Shown: in pieces, positions 21,710 through 34,160 of the stretch
How positions within the stretch are numbered: position 1 is the stretch's first letter
Layout: each line of letters opens with the position of its first letter
From: Viridothelium virens
Taxonomy: Eukaryota > Ascomycota > Dothideomycetes > Trypetheliales > Trypetheliaceae
Assembly (NCBI GenBank): GCA_010094025.1
Contig: ML991885.1
Coordinates: forward strand, 1 to 52,278
DNA: 52,278 nucleotides
Direction of reading: 5' to 3'
Notes under the pieces: model-generated
Seen by the model: only the letters and a program-made list of their open reading frames with translations
Database searches by the model: none
Told to the model about the DNA's origin: nothing
Position numbers and translations under genes: made by a program

Positions 21710-23435
21710 ATGGACGACGAAGAATCCAAAGCAGCAAGGGACCTGGACGCACTGGGCCATTCCGCCCTGCCATCCCCTCCTCCCGCAGCAGCACCGACGC
21801 CACCTCCGCTCTCACCCGCCCGCGAAGCCATCTTCGTCACCGTCATCTGCCTCGCGCAATTCCTCACGCAAGCCGGGCTCGGCTCCGTCCTCGCCATCCT
21901 CCCCATCCTCAGCGCCAGCCTGGGGATCGCGGACCGCGGCGCGCAAGCCTGGCTGATCGCAGGCTACAGCCTGACCGTCGGCACCTTCATCCTGGTGTCC
22001 GGCCGGCTCGGCGACCTGTACGGCCACAGACGCGTCCTGCTGGCGGGATACGCCTGGTTCGGCGCCTGGTCCATCGTCGCAGGCCTGGCAGTCTACGCCA
22101 GCGGCAAGGAGGTGCTCTTCGTCTTTGCACGCGTCCTCTCGGGTGTCGGCCCGTCCCTCATGCTGCCGAATGCGCTAGCTATACTCGGCCTCGCGTACCC
22201 GCCGTCGCCAAGGAAGGACCTCGTCTTCTCCCTTTTTGGCGCCGTCGCGCCAGGCGGCTGCGTCGTGGGCGCGGCGCTCGCGGGCGTGTTCGCGCTGGCG
22301 TGGTGGCCGTGGTTCTTCTGGGCGATGGGGATCGCGTTGCTGGCGACTGCTGCGCTGGGAGCTTTTGTCATCCCTGAGGGCCCGCGGATGCTGAGGGGGA
22401 GATCGCTCTCGCTGCTGGAGTTTGTCGAAGCTGTGGACGCCCTGGGCGGCGTGGTCGGGGTGACGGCGCTGGTACTGGTCAACTTTGCATGGAACCAGGC
22501 TGCTGTCGTGGGCTGGTCCGAGCCGTACGTCTACGTCCTCTTAATCGTCGGAATCCTCCTTGTGCCCGTCTTCTTCTGGGTCGAGTTTCGCGTGGTGAGG
22601 TCGCCACTGCTTCCCTTTGACGTCTTGAATGGAAAGGTTGGGGCGGTGCTCGTGTGCATTGCGTGCGGATGGGGTAGTTTTGGTGAGACCGTCAAAACCG
22701 GATGGAACGGACTCAAATAGGCTGACTACTTCATTGCTCAGGCATCTGGATCTTCTACATTTTTCAGTTCTTCGAGCACGTCAGAGGCGCAAGCCCCCTC
22801 CTCGCGACAGCATGGCTATCGCCTGTCGCAATTACGGGTGCTCTGGCGTCCCTCACGACTGCCTACCTGCTGGGGCGTGCGCAGCCTGCGACGATCATGG
22901 TCATTGCCATGACTGCCTTCGCCGCCGGCAGCATCATTATCGCTACCGCACCGGCGAACCAGAGCTACTGGGGTCAGAGCTTCGTGGTGAGCCTGGTGAT
23001 CCCGTTTGGCATGGGTAAGTGCGGACTTCCAGATGTGATCCGGCAATCATTCTCCTGACGTGATGTCCAGATATGAGCTTCCCTGCCGCGAGCCTCATCA
23101 TCTCCAACGCCGTGCCGCGTGAGAAGCAGGGCGTCGGCATGAGTCTCGTCAACACGGTAGTTAACTACTCCATCTCCATCGCGCTCGGCATCGCGGGGAC
23201 GGTCGAAATGCAGGTTACAAAGGGTGACACGGGCTCAGGCGCGGCATTGAGAGGCTACAGGTCTGCGTGGTACTTTGGCATTGGGCTCGCGGGGCTCGGG
23301 CTATGCTTTAGTGTGGTCAATCTTGTGATGACCAAGATCAAAGCGAGGTCGAAACTGCCGGGCGAGAAATTTAATGGCGGATTTGGTCCAGGAGGTGTCG
23401 AGTCCTCCAACGAAAGTGTCGAAATGTCCAAATGA
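21710..23435 (+). CDS. MFS exporter, DHA2-like 14-TM type (536 aa)
   Basis: Three exons: 21710-22682, 22742-23014, 23071-23435; total 1611 nt. The Pro/Ala-rich N-terminus precedes a first helix (AIFVTVICLAQF). Motif A is present as SGRLGDLYGHRRVLL (about residues 102-116), and motif C-like glycine-rich helix as FGAVAPGGCVVGAALAG. Helices continue to near the C-terminus (YFGIGLAGLGLCFSVVNLVM), with a count near 14, as in DHA2 multidrug exporters. Splice sites are GTGAGA...CAG and GTAAGT...CAG. A second exporter in the same cluster may handle another intermediate or act at another membrane. The end converges on the polyketide synthase. Confidence 0.88.
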
Positions 23436-24002
23436 CTAGATGTAGTACTAAAAGGATTGCAGAATGAGTGATGAAAAGTCGATCATAGACTAGAGGACTT
23501 GTGTACCTTAAAAAAGCCATGCAGCCGCTACATTTGACTTGCGAAGACTTTAATAGCCATTTTCTGGGTCCTCGTGTGGTGTAAGATGGGAAAGTGAGAG
23601 GGAAAGTTCAAAGAAAAGGCTGAAGAAACTAGTCGAAAAAAAGGACTGAAAGAAAAGATGCACAATCTATTTTACGCCAAAGTAGCCATTCTTTGTGAAA
23701 GACCAAAATTGTAGATTATGCACGGTGTACCTCTATATCGAATACATCAAATGCAATCTATAAGTGTTTTGCGCAGACGAGCACCAATGTACCAGACCAG
23801 CCCAGACGAAACTGTGAAAATTCTGAAGAGAGTGGGTCAACGAATGTTCGCCTCTAAATTCTAGATGCTATGGAAGGCGCTATATATACATCAGGGCACC
23901 CCTGTACTCTATCGCCAACCCTGTGAGGGGCAAAACGAGCGATCCTGAAATCTAATAGCAACAAACAAGCCGAAGGAGCAACGCAGTCTCCCGCTTTGCG
24001 AC
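23436..24002. other. Intergenic between convergent MFS and PKS genes
   Basis: Carries the 3' ends of both genes. No coding frame of note. Confidence 0.5.
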
Positions 24003-27000
24003 TCAGACAGATCTCTCCAACAGAGCACAAGCCTTCACCACAGCCTCCGACACCTCGCGGATGTTCGCCGCGTCGAAGGGCTGGAAGTGGTTGCCAGGGA
24101 TGTCGAAGCACGACACCGTAGTCCCAGTCACAGCCTCCCAGTCCGCGACGGCGGTTCTCACGTCCGACCTATCCTGCAGCCACGCGTTCTCGACGGACTC
24201 CCGATCCATGGGGCCCCGCGGGTCGCTCGTATCTCCATCTCGACGCCAGCCGTCGGCCGAGCGGAGCAAGACCACCGGCGGCGCTGGGCAATGCGAGAAG
24301 TGCGCGGGCTTGTGGGCACCCAGCAGGGCGGCGCACGACAAGAAGCTCTGACGTGTGAGCGCGCGGATGGCCTTGCTCATTGCATTGGGCGGGGTCTTGG
24401 CGCCGCCGGTGACAGCCTCGATGATGGCGGAGGAGAGAGGCTGATGCTCTAACGGAGCTGGCGAGTCGATGAGGACGACGCCTTTCACGGCGTGGTTCGT
24501 CGCCATTAGGATCCTTGCTGCCTCGAAGGCGACGACGCCGCCAAAAGACCAGCCGCCGACAAGGCAAGAGCCTTTGGTGGTGCGGCGAATTGTGTCCGCG
24601 TAATTTTCGGCCATCTGGCGGAGGCTGGACCATGCGTCGGAGGTGTCGATGAATTTGGGATCGTGCAGGGCGTAGGCTTGGCGGTTGAGTGACTGCAAGC
24701 GGTGGTACTGCATGCAGACCCCACTACCATCGTGAACCAAGAAGAGTGGAAGAGCGTTGGGGTTGGCAGACGTGCCGCTCTTGATGACTTCAGGCTGTTC
24801 GGAGAGCTTGAGAGCGCGTGTTACCTTTTGCACCATGGCGGCATCGAGCTTTAAGTCGATCTTGGGCGGAAGAAGGGGGGCAGGGTCGGCGGAGAGGTCT
24901 GTACCAGAGTCTTTGCGCGAGTAGTTCTGCGAGGGAGACTGCGTTGCCTCTTTGACTTGCTTGTGCACGCCATGCTATTGATCAAACAATCGTCAGCTAA
25001 GCACGAACCTTACTCGACGGACCGGCTTACATCTAGGAGATCTCTGGCAGAGCACATACCAATCTCTCAACGTCGCCAGCTGTGCGACATGTCGAAAGGT
25101 TTGCAGCAGAGGCTGTTTTCCCATCTTTGCAAAGCTCCTCCAGGCGAGATGCAAGTTCGAACATCATGAGAGAGTCTACACCGAGATGTTGGAGATCCGA
25201 GCTCGGTGAAATGGCATCTGGGCTGATGCCACAGGTATCGGCGATGATCGCAGAAACGTCGCTTCTACTCACTGACTTGGACATCCCACTGGAGGGAGAG
25301 CTGGAGGAGCTGGGCGTCGAGCCGGTCGACAGTTCTAGAGGCGGAGTGATTGACTGAGACGGCGAAACTTGGACAGCGCAGAGTCGCTCAAGGTCTCCAA
25401 CTGTCTGGCAGTCCTTCAAATCTGAGATGCTGGCCTGGGGAAAGTTCGTCTCAATCTCAGTCTGCAGTTCGATCATCATAAGAGAATCAACTCCAAGACT
25501 CTCGAGATCTGTAGCCTCTGACAGCGATGATGGTTCCACTCTACATGTGGCGGCAATCATGGCCCTGACTGACGGACCGGACGCAGCAGGTATCACAACC
25601 TGGACGGGCCCCACAGCTGGAGGAGCATGAGATGGCACAGTCACAGCTACTGTAGGCTTATGGGCTAAGCCGCCTGAAGACTTCTTTGCAGCGATGGCGA
25701 GAGCTCTGCCAATCTTCGGGAGCTCAATCTGCTGGAACGCCATGCCTTTGAACACTGCCAGAACTCCCTGAGAGTCAATAGCATATGCATCCGCAATCGT
25801 CAAACGCTCACTGGCAACATCATGGAGGGTGCCTAAAAGGTTAGATTACGCTTCAAACAAACAGTGAGCTGCGCTACTTACAATGTACCTCGAAGACGTC
25901 TCCAGGAGCGAGAGAACTTCGAAGAACAGTGGCGGATGCCACCTCTTTACACATGCACAGAATTTGGGTGCTGACCCTGATGTTCGCAGCGAAGCCTGCA
26001 ACGTGCAACAAGACATCCATGAAAATGGCGTTCGCGGCAGGCAGACTAGAAGTAGCAATGCGCTGATCGGGATACTGGCAGATGGCGTGGGTGTCTCCAC
26101 TCGCTCCATCGATCCGAATGGACTGTACTCGCTGGTATGGCTCAGAATAGGTAACGACTCGGGTGAAGACCATTTCGTACATGGCTCTTTTCATGAACCT
26201 CTCCTGCGAGGCCGGGGCCATACTTGATGTGATCTGCTCCGTCTTGCGAACAAGCATGGGAGCAACACGGGCATACTTCATCTGCAGCGTCGAATTTGAC
26301 TTACGCTTCAAGATTCCCTTGCAGTGCGACGTGCTGAGACTTGGATCAGACGTGTTGTAAGAGAGTATCTCAAATTCGTACAGTCTGCGAGAGTCGTCCA
26401 CTGGCTTGAGTATGGCTCTCACCTGCAAATTTGTTAGTGGGAAACGATTCGAAGGATCGCGGTTACCGAAGAGAAGCAGAACTTGCCGTTGTGGTGGGTT
26501 CGTCTTGATACAGCAACGGTGCAACGTAGACCACCTGAGACAAACTCCAGACGTGGCCTGCTGGCGATTCGGGCTCAAGGTTCTTCACTGCCGACAGTGC
26601 AATCTCATGATATACCGAAGCGGGACATAGAGCGTGTTCTGCAACCAAGTGTCCGGTGATAAAGTCTTTGAAGAGATACAGCGGTGTATCGTAAATCGCG
26701 GATCTATCTTCCAGTGTCGGCTGCTTCACCGTCTTAGCGATGAAACTGTCGCTTCGAATGATGGGCCGGACAGCCTCGGCGTCAATCTCCTTTGTTGTTG
26801 TTTCAGACTGATAATGGACGCCGAACTCTTGTTTCGAAAATGGGATGCCAGGGAGGTCAACTAGAAGCGGCTTGGACACGCCATCAAAGGGTTTGCGCCA
26901 GTTGACGCCGGTGGAAGTTGTGTAAAAATTACACAGAAGCTGCGCCATGATACTGGAAGGTGATTTGCCTTTCTGCAGAGTAGAGAGTAGGTCGACTGAT

Positions 27001-30000
27001 GCCTTGTCAACGCACGTACCCAGCATAGGCAGCAATGACGGGTGCGGGCCAATCTCGATCCATCTCATAGCCGTCGATCCGGTGTTGGTGGTGAGAAATT
27101 CTTGAACTCCTTGGTGAAATTTCACCGTCTGCCTACAATGCAACGCGAAGTACTCTTTTGTAAAGGCAGCCTCGCCGGCTTCAACAGTACGCCCAAGAAC
27201 GTTCGAGACCACGGGGATCTTTGGCCGGCCTAGATCAATAGTGGAGACGAAGTCGGTAAGCTCGGGGAGGATAGGGTCCATCGCATTTGTGTGGTATGCC
27301 ATGGGCACATCGAGCAGCTTGCTCTTGACCTTGAGGCTCTCACGAAGATACTCCTTGAGGATTTGAAGCTCCTCGATTGGGCCACCAACAACGCAATCAT
27401 TTGCGCTATTGTTGCATGCGATTGACAAGCCGGAGAAGCGCTCTGAGCTTTGGATTAAGTCTTGCACTGTGCCGGCACTAGCATTGGCAGCGAGCATGGA
27501 GGTCGTTTGAAGCTGGCATTGATCCATCATCAATTTCGCACGACGAGCGACTAAGCTGAGCCCGCTCAAGGTATCGAGAACTCCAGCAATGACTAGAGCA
27601 GCGTATTCTCCAAGACTATGATTTTGATGGTCAGCACGGGCCTTCCCAACACACCAAAGCATATTCACCTGTGGCCTACGACGGCAATGGGAACAATGTT
27701 CCAAGACATGAGAAGTTCCGCAAGAGCAACCTCTAAGACGAATATTGCTGATTGGAAGGCTTGTAGCTTCGCGCCCTCCATTAGGTGCTGAATTTCATTA
27801 TCGCCCTCGGTAGCGGTGATGATCTGGGCACACCCGGGATAGCCGCGTTCTTTGAGATAGGCGTCGCACTCCCAGACGGTTTTGGCGAAACTTGGATAGG
27901 TTTCCATAAGCTCAGCACCCATGCCCAAGTACTTTGAAGTGTCACTAATGCGAGCTAGGATGCAGGGAGAGTTCTGAGCTTACCTGTGAACCCTGGCCGG
28001 AGAAGGCAAAGACGGCCTTCGGCTCCTTGACCGTCGACTCGGAGATGTGGTGGGGTGTCGCTTTTTGGAGCTTCTCCACCAAGTCATCGTAGGAGGTTGC
28101 GACGACGGCGATGCGCATATCGTAGATCTGGCGCCGACTTGTGCTCGTTGCACAGATGTCTCGGAGCGAGTCAAGCCTGCCCTTGTCCATAATGTGCGAG
28201 ACGAGTTCATCGCGAAACTTTGTTAGCGAAGCCGTGTTCTTAGCAGAGCACCCAAACACGTAGCTGAGCCTGCTACCACTTCCCACCTCTGCCGTTTCCT
28301 TCCCTGAGATATACTCCTGCAAGAGGACAGCTCCGTTGGATCCGCCAGCACCAAAATTGTTCAGCATCACCATACGTGGCTGGCCGTCAATTGATGGCCA
28401 CGATGCTCCCTCTCGGTCAATGACCGCACCATCGTCTCCAAGGTTTCGGATACGTGGATTCAGCGTCTTGAGGGAAATTTGAGGTGGGATGCGATTGTGC
28501 TTCATCATAAGGACCAGCTTCGTCAGTCCAGCAGCGCCAGAAGCAGCCTCGCAGTGGCCAATATTTGCTTTGATGGATGTCAAGTGAAGAAGATTATCCC
28601 GGGATCTATCCTGACACAGGACACGCCGCACACTCTCCAGCTCCACTGGGTCTCCAGCTTGGGTGCTGTCGGAAGTTAGCATCAACTCTCGCCGCCCATT
28701 TGACAACCGGGGACTAACCCAGTGCCATGTAGCTCAATCGCAGTAACCTAGCGGTGTATCAGTAAACGTACGTGTTTGAGAGCCAGGTGGCACAAGTTAC
28801 CATGTGAGGGTCAATTCTTGTTTTCCGGAACATGTGTTTGAACAGCTCTTCCTGTGTAGGAACATGGGGATGCGTAATGGAGTGCGTGTTGCCGCTCTGG
28901 TTGATCTCTACAGCTTTGATGATTGCGTGAATGCGATCACCGTCTGCTATGGCATCGCTGACCCTCTTGATGATAAAAGCGCCACATCCTTCAGCACGAC
29001 AGTAGCCGTCGGCAGATGCATCAAACGCTTTGCATTGACCCGATGGGCTCAAAAAGTGTGCACGGTCAAGGCCAAGGTACATCTTGCACGTGTGAGCGGA
29101 TTCAAATGACACGGAAAGAAAAAACCTACATCGGGACTCGTGATGGTGTTAACGGCGCCAACAAGCGCGGCGCGACAGTCTCCGGCGATAATCGATCTGG
29201 CGGCTTGGTGCAAGGCGACTACAGAAGACGAGCAAGCCGTGTCCAGGGTTATGGATGGACCGCTCCACCCAAAGACGTATGAAATGCGTGCACTCTGAAA
29301 GGTCCGTAGTGTGCCTTCGGACGTTAGAACGATATTCTGTTACGAAGAAAGATTTCATGTAAGCAGACCTGGGCTGTAGTAAACATCAATGTCGTCCTTC
29401 ATATTCGCGGGATAATCTAGCGTGGCATTGCCAATCCAGCAACCGAACGTGTCGCGATCATTAGAGGGTGTCGAGTCCGGCACGTAGCCTGAATTCTCAA
29501 GTGCTCTGAATGCCGTCTGGAGCATTACGCGCTGTTGCGGGTCCATTGAGCGTGCTTCACGTGGGGAGATGTCGAAAAGGCCATGATCGAATTCGAAGGG
29601 GTTCTGAAGGAAGTTGCCGTATCTTGTGTTGAGGGTACGATTGGCGTTGCCCTTCTTCAGCTCCTTTGCGTGGTAAAAGTCGTCGACGTGAAATCTCGAC
29701 TCCGGTATCTATGTCCGTAGTGGGTAAGTGACTGCGGACGAATGATAGAAATTTTCACAGACCTCTGAGCATGAATTCACACCGCCAACCAGATTTGCCC
29801 ATAATGAATCCACATCGGACGCGTCCGGAAGGTCAACCGCCATGCCAACAATGGCAATGTCGTCTGGCGCCAGTCTGGAAGCTTCGCGGTGTGATTCGGG
29901 AGCGCCAGCGAGCGACATCACATCACGTATTTTTACGTTGCTTGGTAGTTGAAAGGCAGATTTTGACATGCCGTAACCGGGTCCCATGTTCAAAATGTCA

Positions 30001-31205
30001 ATCGTCGCCTCAGCAGTAGATGATGTAGAAACCTTTTGTGCGTCGGCGAAAATTGAGTTTTGAACTGAAACCCAGTTGACGGGTTCAAGTAGTATCATGT
30101 CTAAGATGGCGTTGATGAAAGCACCTGAGGTGTAACTTAGTTTCTGATCGGCCACAAGACGGTAGCAATGGATGATGCGTAGGAACATTCACTGGAGACA
30201 CGGCTCTTTAAAAGCGTGTATGCGTTCGAAAATAACGCACAGCATACGCGAGATGTTGCGCTTACCTAGTGGTCTTGGCTCGACGTAGTTGATTGGTTGT
30301 CCATCAATTGTGGAAAGTAATGGGGCAACAAAAGCCACAGACGTTGACATTGACGGGCATCGCTGTTGAAGATCCTTATATGTATCTTGCTTGAGAGAAG
30401 CAAGCCTGTCGCGGACATGGTAAAGCGAACGCACGTTGGTTGTCCGTGTGCGACACTCGGGAGGAAGATTGTCCGAAATGAAGTTATGGAGCTGTTCACC
30501 AGTGCCACTCAAGGTCACGCAATTTGGTGAGTTCACAGCAGTCACAAAGACAGTTTGGTCAGCGGTCTTGGCACTGGTTAGCACACGCTGGGGGGGGTAA
30601 CACGAATGAATTGGGTAGACGCTTACTTGTGGTGTTGAGGCGGCGATGATTTCATTGGCACGTTCGGCATTGATACCGTCGACGACAATACTCCAAGGAA
30701 GGCTTGGACTACAAGCGTGACGGCCCAGATAAAACCTTCGATAGCTTTCGCTGCGGATGCCAAGCCAGACGGAGACATAAAAGAGGTCTTGAGCTCGAGA
30801 CAGGAATTCGATGGAGTTGCGAGAAGTTGAAACGACGGCGGCGGGAAGGAGACCGGCGCAAAAGGCAGCAACCTCGAGCAATTCGCTATGTTGTTGTAAT
30901 TGGCCGAGGTATCTTAGGATCTGAGAGAGATATAGGGTGGTGTGTTGTACCACCACGTTCTGATGGTACCGTTCCTTGGGGGAGAGAAGCTTTGTGGGAG
31001 TGTCAAAGTCTTGAAGGTCAATGTCGCGGGAGAGGATGCCGGAGCGGATGGCATGGGAGACTTCAGCGTGAAAAATGGTATGACAAGCCTGCAAGAGGAG
31101 CAGAGACTCGGGCAGCAAGGCATCGCGGGCTGACGCGTCGAGGCTGAGCCTGGAGAAGAGGACGTCGGAGCCAAGGCCGGCAAAGACGGGCGTATGGAAC
31201 GACAT
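24003..31205 (-). CDS. Non-reducing polyketide synthase, SAT-KS-AT-PT-ACP-ACP-TE (2157 aa)
   Basis: Thirteen exons: 31205-30627, 30587-30266, 30124-29763, 29708-29369, 29314-29130, 29082-28801, 28747-28719, 28665-27984, 27931-27669, 27615-26467, 26417-25882, 25832-25060, 24974-24003; total 6474 nt. Domains in order: SAT (about 1-380) with [10 protein letters not shown] (388-810) with DTACSSS (about 562), HGTGTQ (about 697) and NIGHCE (about 737); AT with GQGSQ (927) and GHSLGEY (1014); PT with [13 protein letters not shown] (His about 1340) and the later [10 protein letters not shown] Asp; two ACPs with LGVDSLM (Ser about 1691 and 1795); TE with GWSFGG (about 1977) and a late GNHF. All visible catalytic residues are present. 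There is no KR, DH or ER. It builds an aromatic polyketide released by the TE, possibly with Claisen closure. The 39-nt first intron is in frame and so uncertain. Confidence 0.95.
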
Positions 31206-32183
31206 GATTCCTATTTTCAATGTGGTCCTGAGCCTTGTCTACTTACCAGGCCGACATGAGAAGAGGGTTTGAACAAGACCTCGACTTGAATATGTTATAT
31301 GGATGTGTTATGTGAGCATGGCGATGAATGCTTTGGCATCGATCATCACGCCATCCGAGCGGATGCCGGCCCAGCACAAAGGCATGCCAGCGTCGATTAA
31401 GGAGCATTGGCTTCGAGTGCGAAATGCGAAAGGAAAGATAGGAAGGATATATGATATTGCCTAATTGGGCTAGGCCCGTGACGGCCTAATTCGGAAGGGC
31501 GAGAAGGAGAACAAGCGAGCACTCCGGTACCCAAGTAGTAAAAGCGCCGATCTCGTATTGGCCGACCCTATCCACGCGCCTAAGCCATTGGAGTAATCGT
31601 TAAGGAAACTGCCGACAAGTTGACATCGCCACGGACCGCGGAGCCTCAGTCTGACGAAGAATTAAGGCCTTGTTCGCTTTACAAATCTGTTGCGTGAAAG
31701 ATGGATTACCGGATCCAGTGTCAAAATTTCGAGCTGGCGGCCTCTGTTAATACCTAGCAATCAAAGGCCGAAGGCGGTGTAGAGAAAATCTAGAGTCTTA
31801 ATCAGCGTGATCACACACAGTCAGAACGTCGGTATACAATCATATCCACCATATCACATAGGTGAGCCATCCTAACAAAATGCATGTAGCTGGTGGTTGG
31901 AGCTCCAAACGCTTGCCAACGCCGCTGGGAACGTGGTCTCGACCAAATGACCAGCCTAATCATGCAATAGCTGAGAGATTTTACTGCATCTGTGAATACT
32001 TCGCTCGCAGGCGAGTGTATCTCGGATTGCAGAAGGCAGCAGCTAGCGGCTAAAAAGTCCTTGCCCAGTCACTCCAGGAACGCGGCCGAATTCGTCGATA
32101 AAGTCGGCTATCGACCTCTAGAAACGGAGAAAATCTTGGCCTAAACTCAGAAAAAAGATTAGTTCTCCTAAATGGGCATGGGA
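31206..32183. promoter_or_regulatory. PKS upstream region
   Basis: About 1 kb before the PKS ATG with no gene. It should contain the PKS promoter. A GTGTCAAAAT decamer (31718-31727), also found in the inverted repeats at 11.1-11.3 kb, occurs here; its meaning is unknown. Confidence 0.4.
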
Positions 32184-33340
32184 CTAAATCTTTTGACTAT
32201 CCCTTCCCTCTCCAGTATGAGCACCGTTTTGCTCAGAGCCATATAACTCATGGACGGCAAATGGTCCCGAATCTCCCGATACTTCATGAACAACGAGAGG
32301 TACCAAGAGCTCATGAAGCGCACCTTCACCTATCTTAAAGCGTCCTTCGGTCGTTCGCAATTCCTCCAGTAGCCTATCTTTGGGCGCATTAGTCGCATCC
32401 AATTCGGGCTTGCCCCGATATTCGAGCAATCCAGTAGCGCGCTGCCTGCGCCGTCTACGACGGAACAATATCGCTAATTTGAATGCCGCTGCTGCAAAGA
32501 CCAGAACCGGGAATACGACCCCGATGGTAGCCTTCGTAACAGTCTTGAGAGAGCCACTTTCGTTCTGGCGATCTGAAGTCCTCCAATTTATTTGCACCAT
32601 AGGGGCGTAGAGCGAAATACCAAAGAATGGCGCTGGTAGGACTGTTTCTGAAGTGCCGTATACTGCTGCTACAATGCCACTCCCATTCCATGATTCCGCT
32701 ACGCCTTTCGTATATAGCACTTGAGTTGTGATTATCATAGTAGGCGGTGGTAGGCTTATTGTTGTTACGGGTGTAGGCATTGTTTCGCCACATGAAAACA
32801 TCGTTACTTCGCTTGCTGTTGCCACAGACAGACAGTTTTGTCCACTTTCGGCTCTATTGGGTTGATTGCAAGTATATCCTCTAAGGCGCGTCAGAACAGC
32901 GTTGTTATCATCGAATGAAGTTAGAAGGTCAATGAACACGTACTCTGGGCAACAATCAGCTGCGGTTCCCCTGGAAGAATGCCATACTGAAAGTCAAAGC
33001 TCGTACCCGACATCCAAGTTACACTTGAATCACTCTGGAGGATATAGACCAAGCATGCGGTAGTATACCCGCTGGGACAAAACAAGCCCGGCGAGTATAA
33101 ATCCCAGTTTGCCAAGCTCGAAAGAATGTCGCTGCATGCTACAGTGGGCATGCAACTCCATTCCTCAATATTGGAGTTATTAGAACATGTCCGTGCCTGA
33201 GCAAGAGCCACCCATTTATTCGAGAGGTAAGGTAGCGATGACGAATAATATATTCCGAATGCATCAGAGCAGCTGGATGGTGGTGTAAAAGTTTTTGTCA
33301 AGGGGCCGACTACTGTGCGAGTCGGTGAATCAACGGCCAT
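32184..33340 (-). CDS. Single-pass membrane protein with Cys-rich outer part (365 aa)
   Basis: Two exons, 33340-32940 and 32880-32184 (59-nt intron, GTGTTC...TTAG), sum to 1098 nt. The start resembles a fungal surface-protein motif, PLTKTFTPPSSC, followed by Cys-containing blocks (CPSGYTTAC; GYTCNQP). A membrane helix near residues 275-297 (GVVFPVLVFAAAAFKLAILF) ends in a run of arginines, placing the C-terminal tail in the cytosol. This layout is common in uncharacterised Pezizomycotina plasma-membrane proteins. No signal peptide follows the ATG at 33340, so a short upstream exon is probably missing from this model. A stronger-looking donor (GTACGT, 32943) would break the frame. Function unknown. 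Confidence 0.6.
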
Positions 33341-34160
33341 GTGCGCAATTCGCTCCGTTCTTCATTCAGCAAAAGGCGGATTCAACGTCAAGTCAGGTAA
33401 CGTTCTGGTGTTGGAGAGGGGGGAGCTTCAGTGTCAATCTAGAGCTCAGCCCCAGCAGTTACTCGGCGTTAATAAATTCCCAAAGGGTGCGGATACATAC
33501 GAATGTTGGATACACAAGGTACTGGTGTTGGAAGATATACACTCGACATGCAGACTTGAAAGATAGCGAGATTCTACGGGGCATAGAGGGCAAATGATCG
33601 ACAATGGAGATGCTCGAGTGTGCGTGACGATGTGGACTGTGAGTTCTTGGTAGGGAGAATAAGCCGCAAGTGGTTATTCTAGACATTTTCAAGGAAGTAG
33701 CGTTTCCGTATTGGTAAATCGGATCAGCCATTTTTTGGGAGTCTAACAAATCTTTCCACTGAGTCCCAGTCTACGTGTCGTCTAGAAAGCAGTGATCGGG
33801 TGAGCACAGACAGTATCAGTGCCAAAGACAGGCGCGAGCGGCGATGGAGTCGGTGGATGCTGCTCTAACTTGAGTTCGTCTGTATACGAGCTCAATACGA
33901 TAAGTTTTCATACTTGCTCAACGTACCTAGCGTAGCAGTGGGAGGGCGCGGAGGGGGTTGTTATAATCGGAACGAGAATCTCCAGCCTGTAGCGCGTTTA
34001 GATCCCTGCTAGTGGCTTTTGAGAGGCTTCAACACCACCACCTCCTTCCAAAGCAGAATCAAATAGGGGATTTGGCTGATGTCTTCCCTGTTTTTCCTAG
34101 TCGGCTTCTAGCTATACTGGCTTCACCTCCTGAAACTCCCTGATACAGCGACCCCAAAGC
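33341..34160. other. Intergenic
   Basis: May hold a missing 5' exon of the membrane protein on the minus strand and the promoter of the plus-strand surface protein. Nothing else recognised. Confidence 0.4.
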
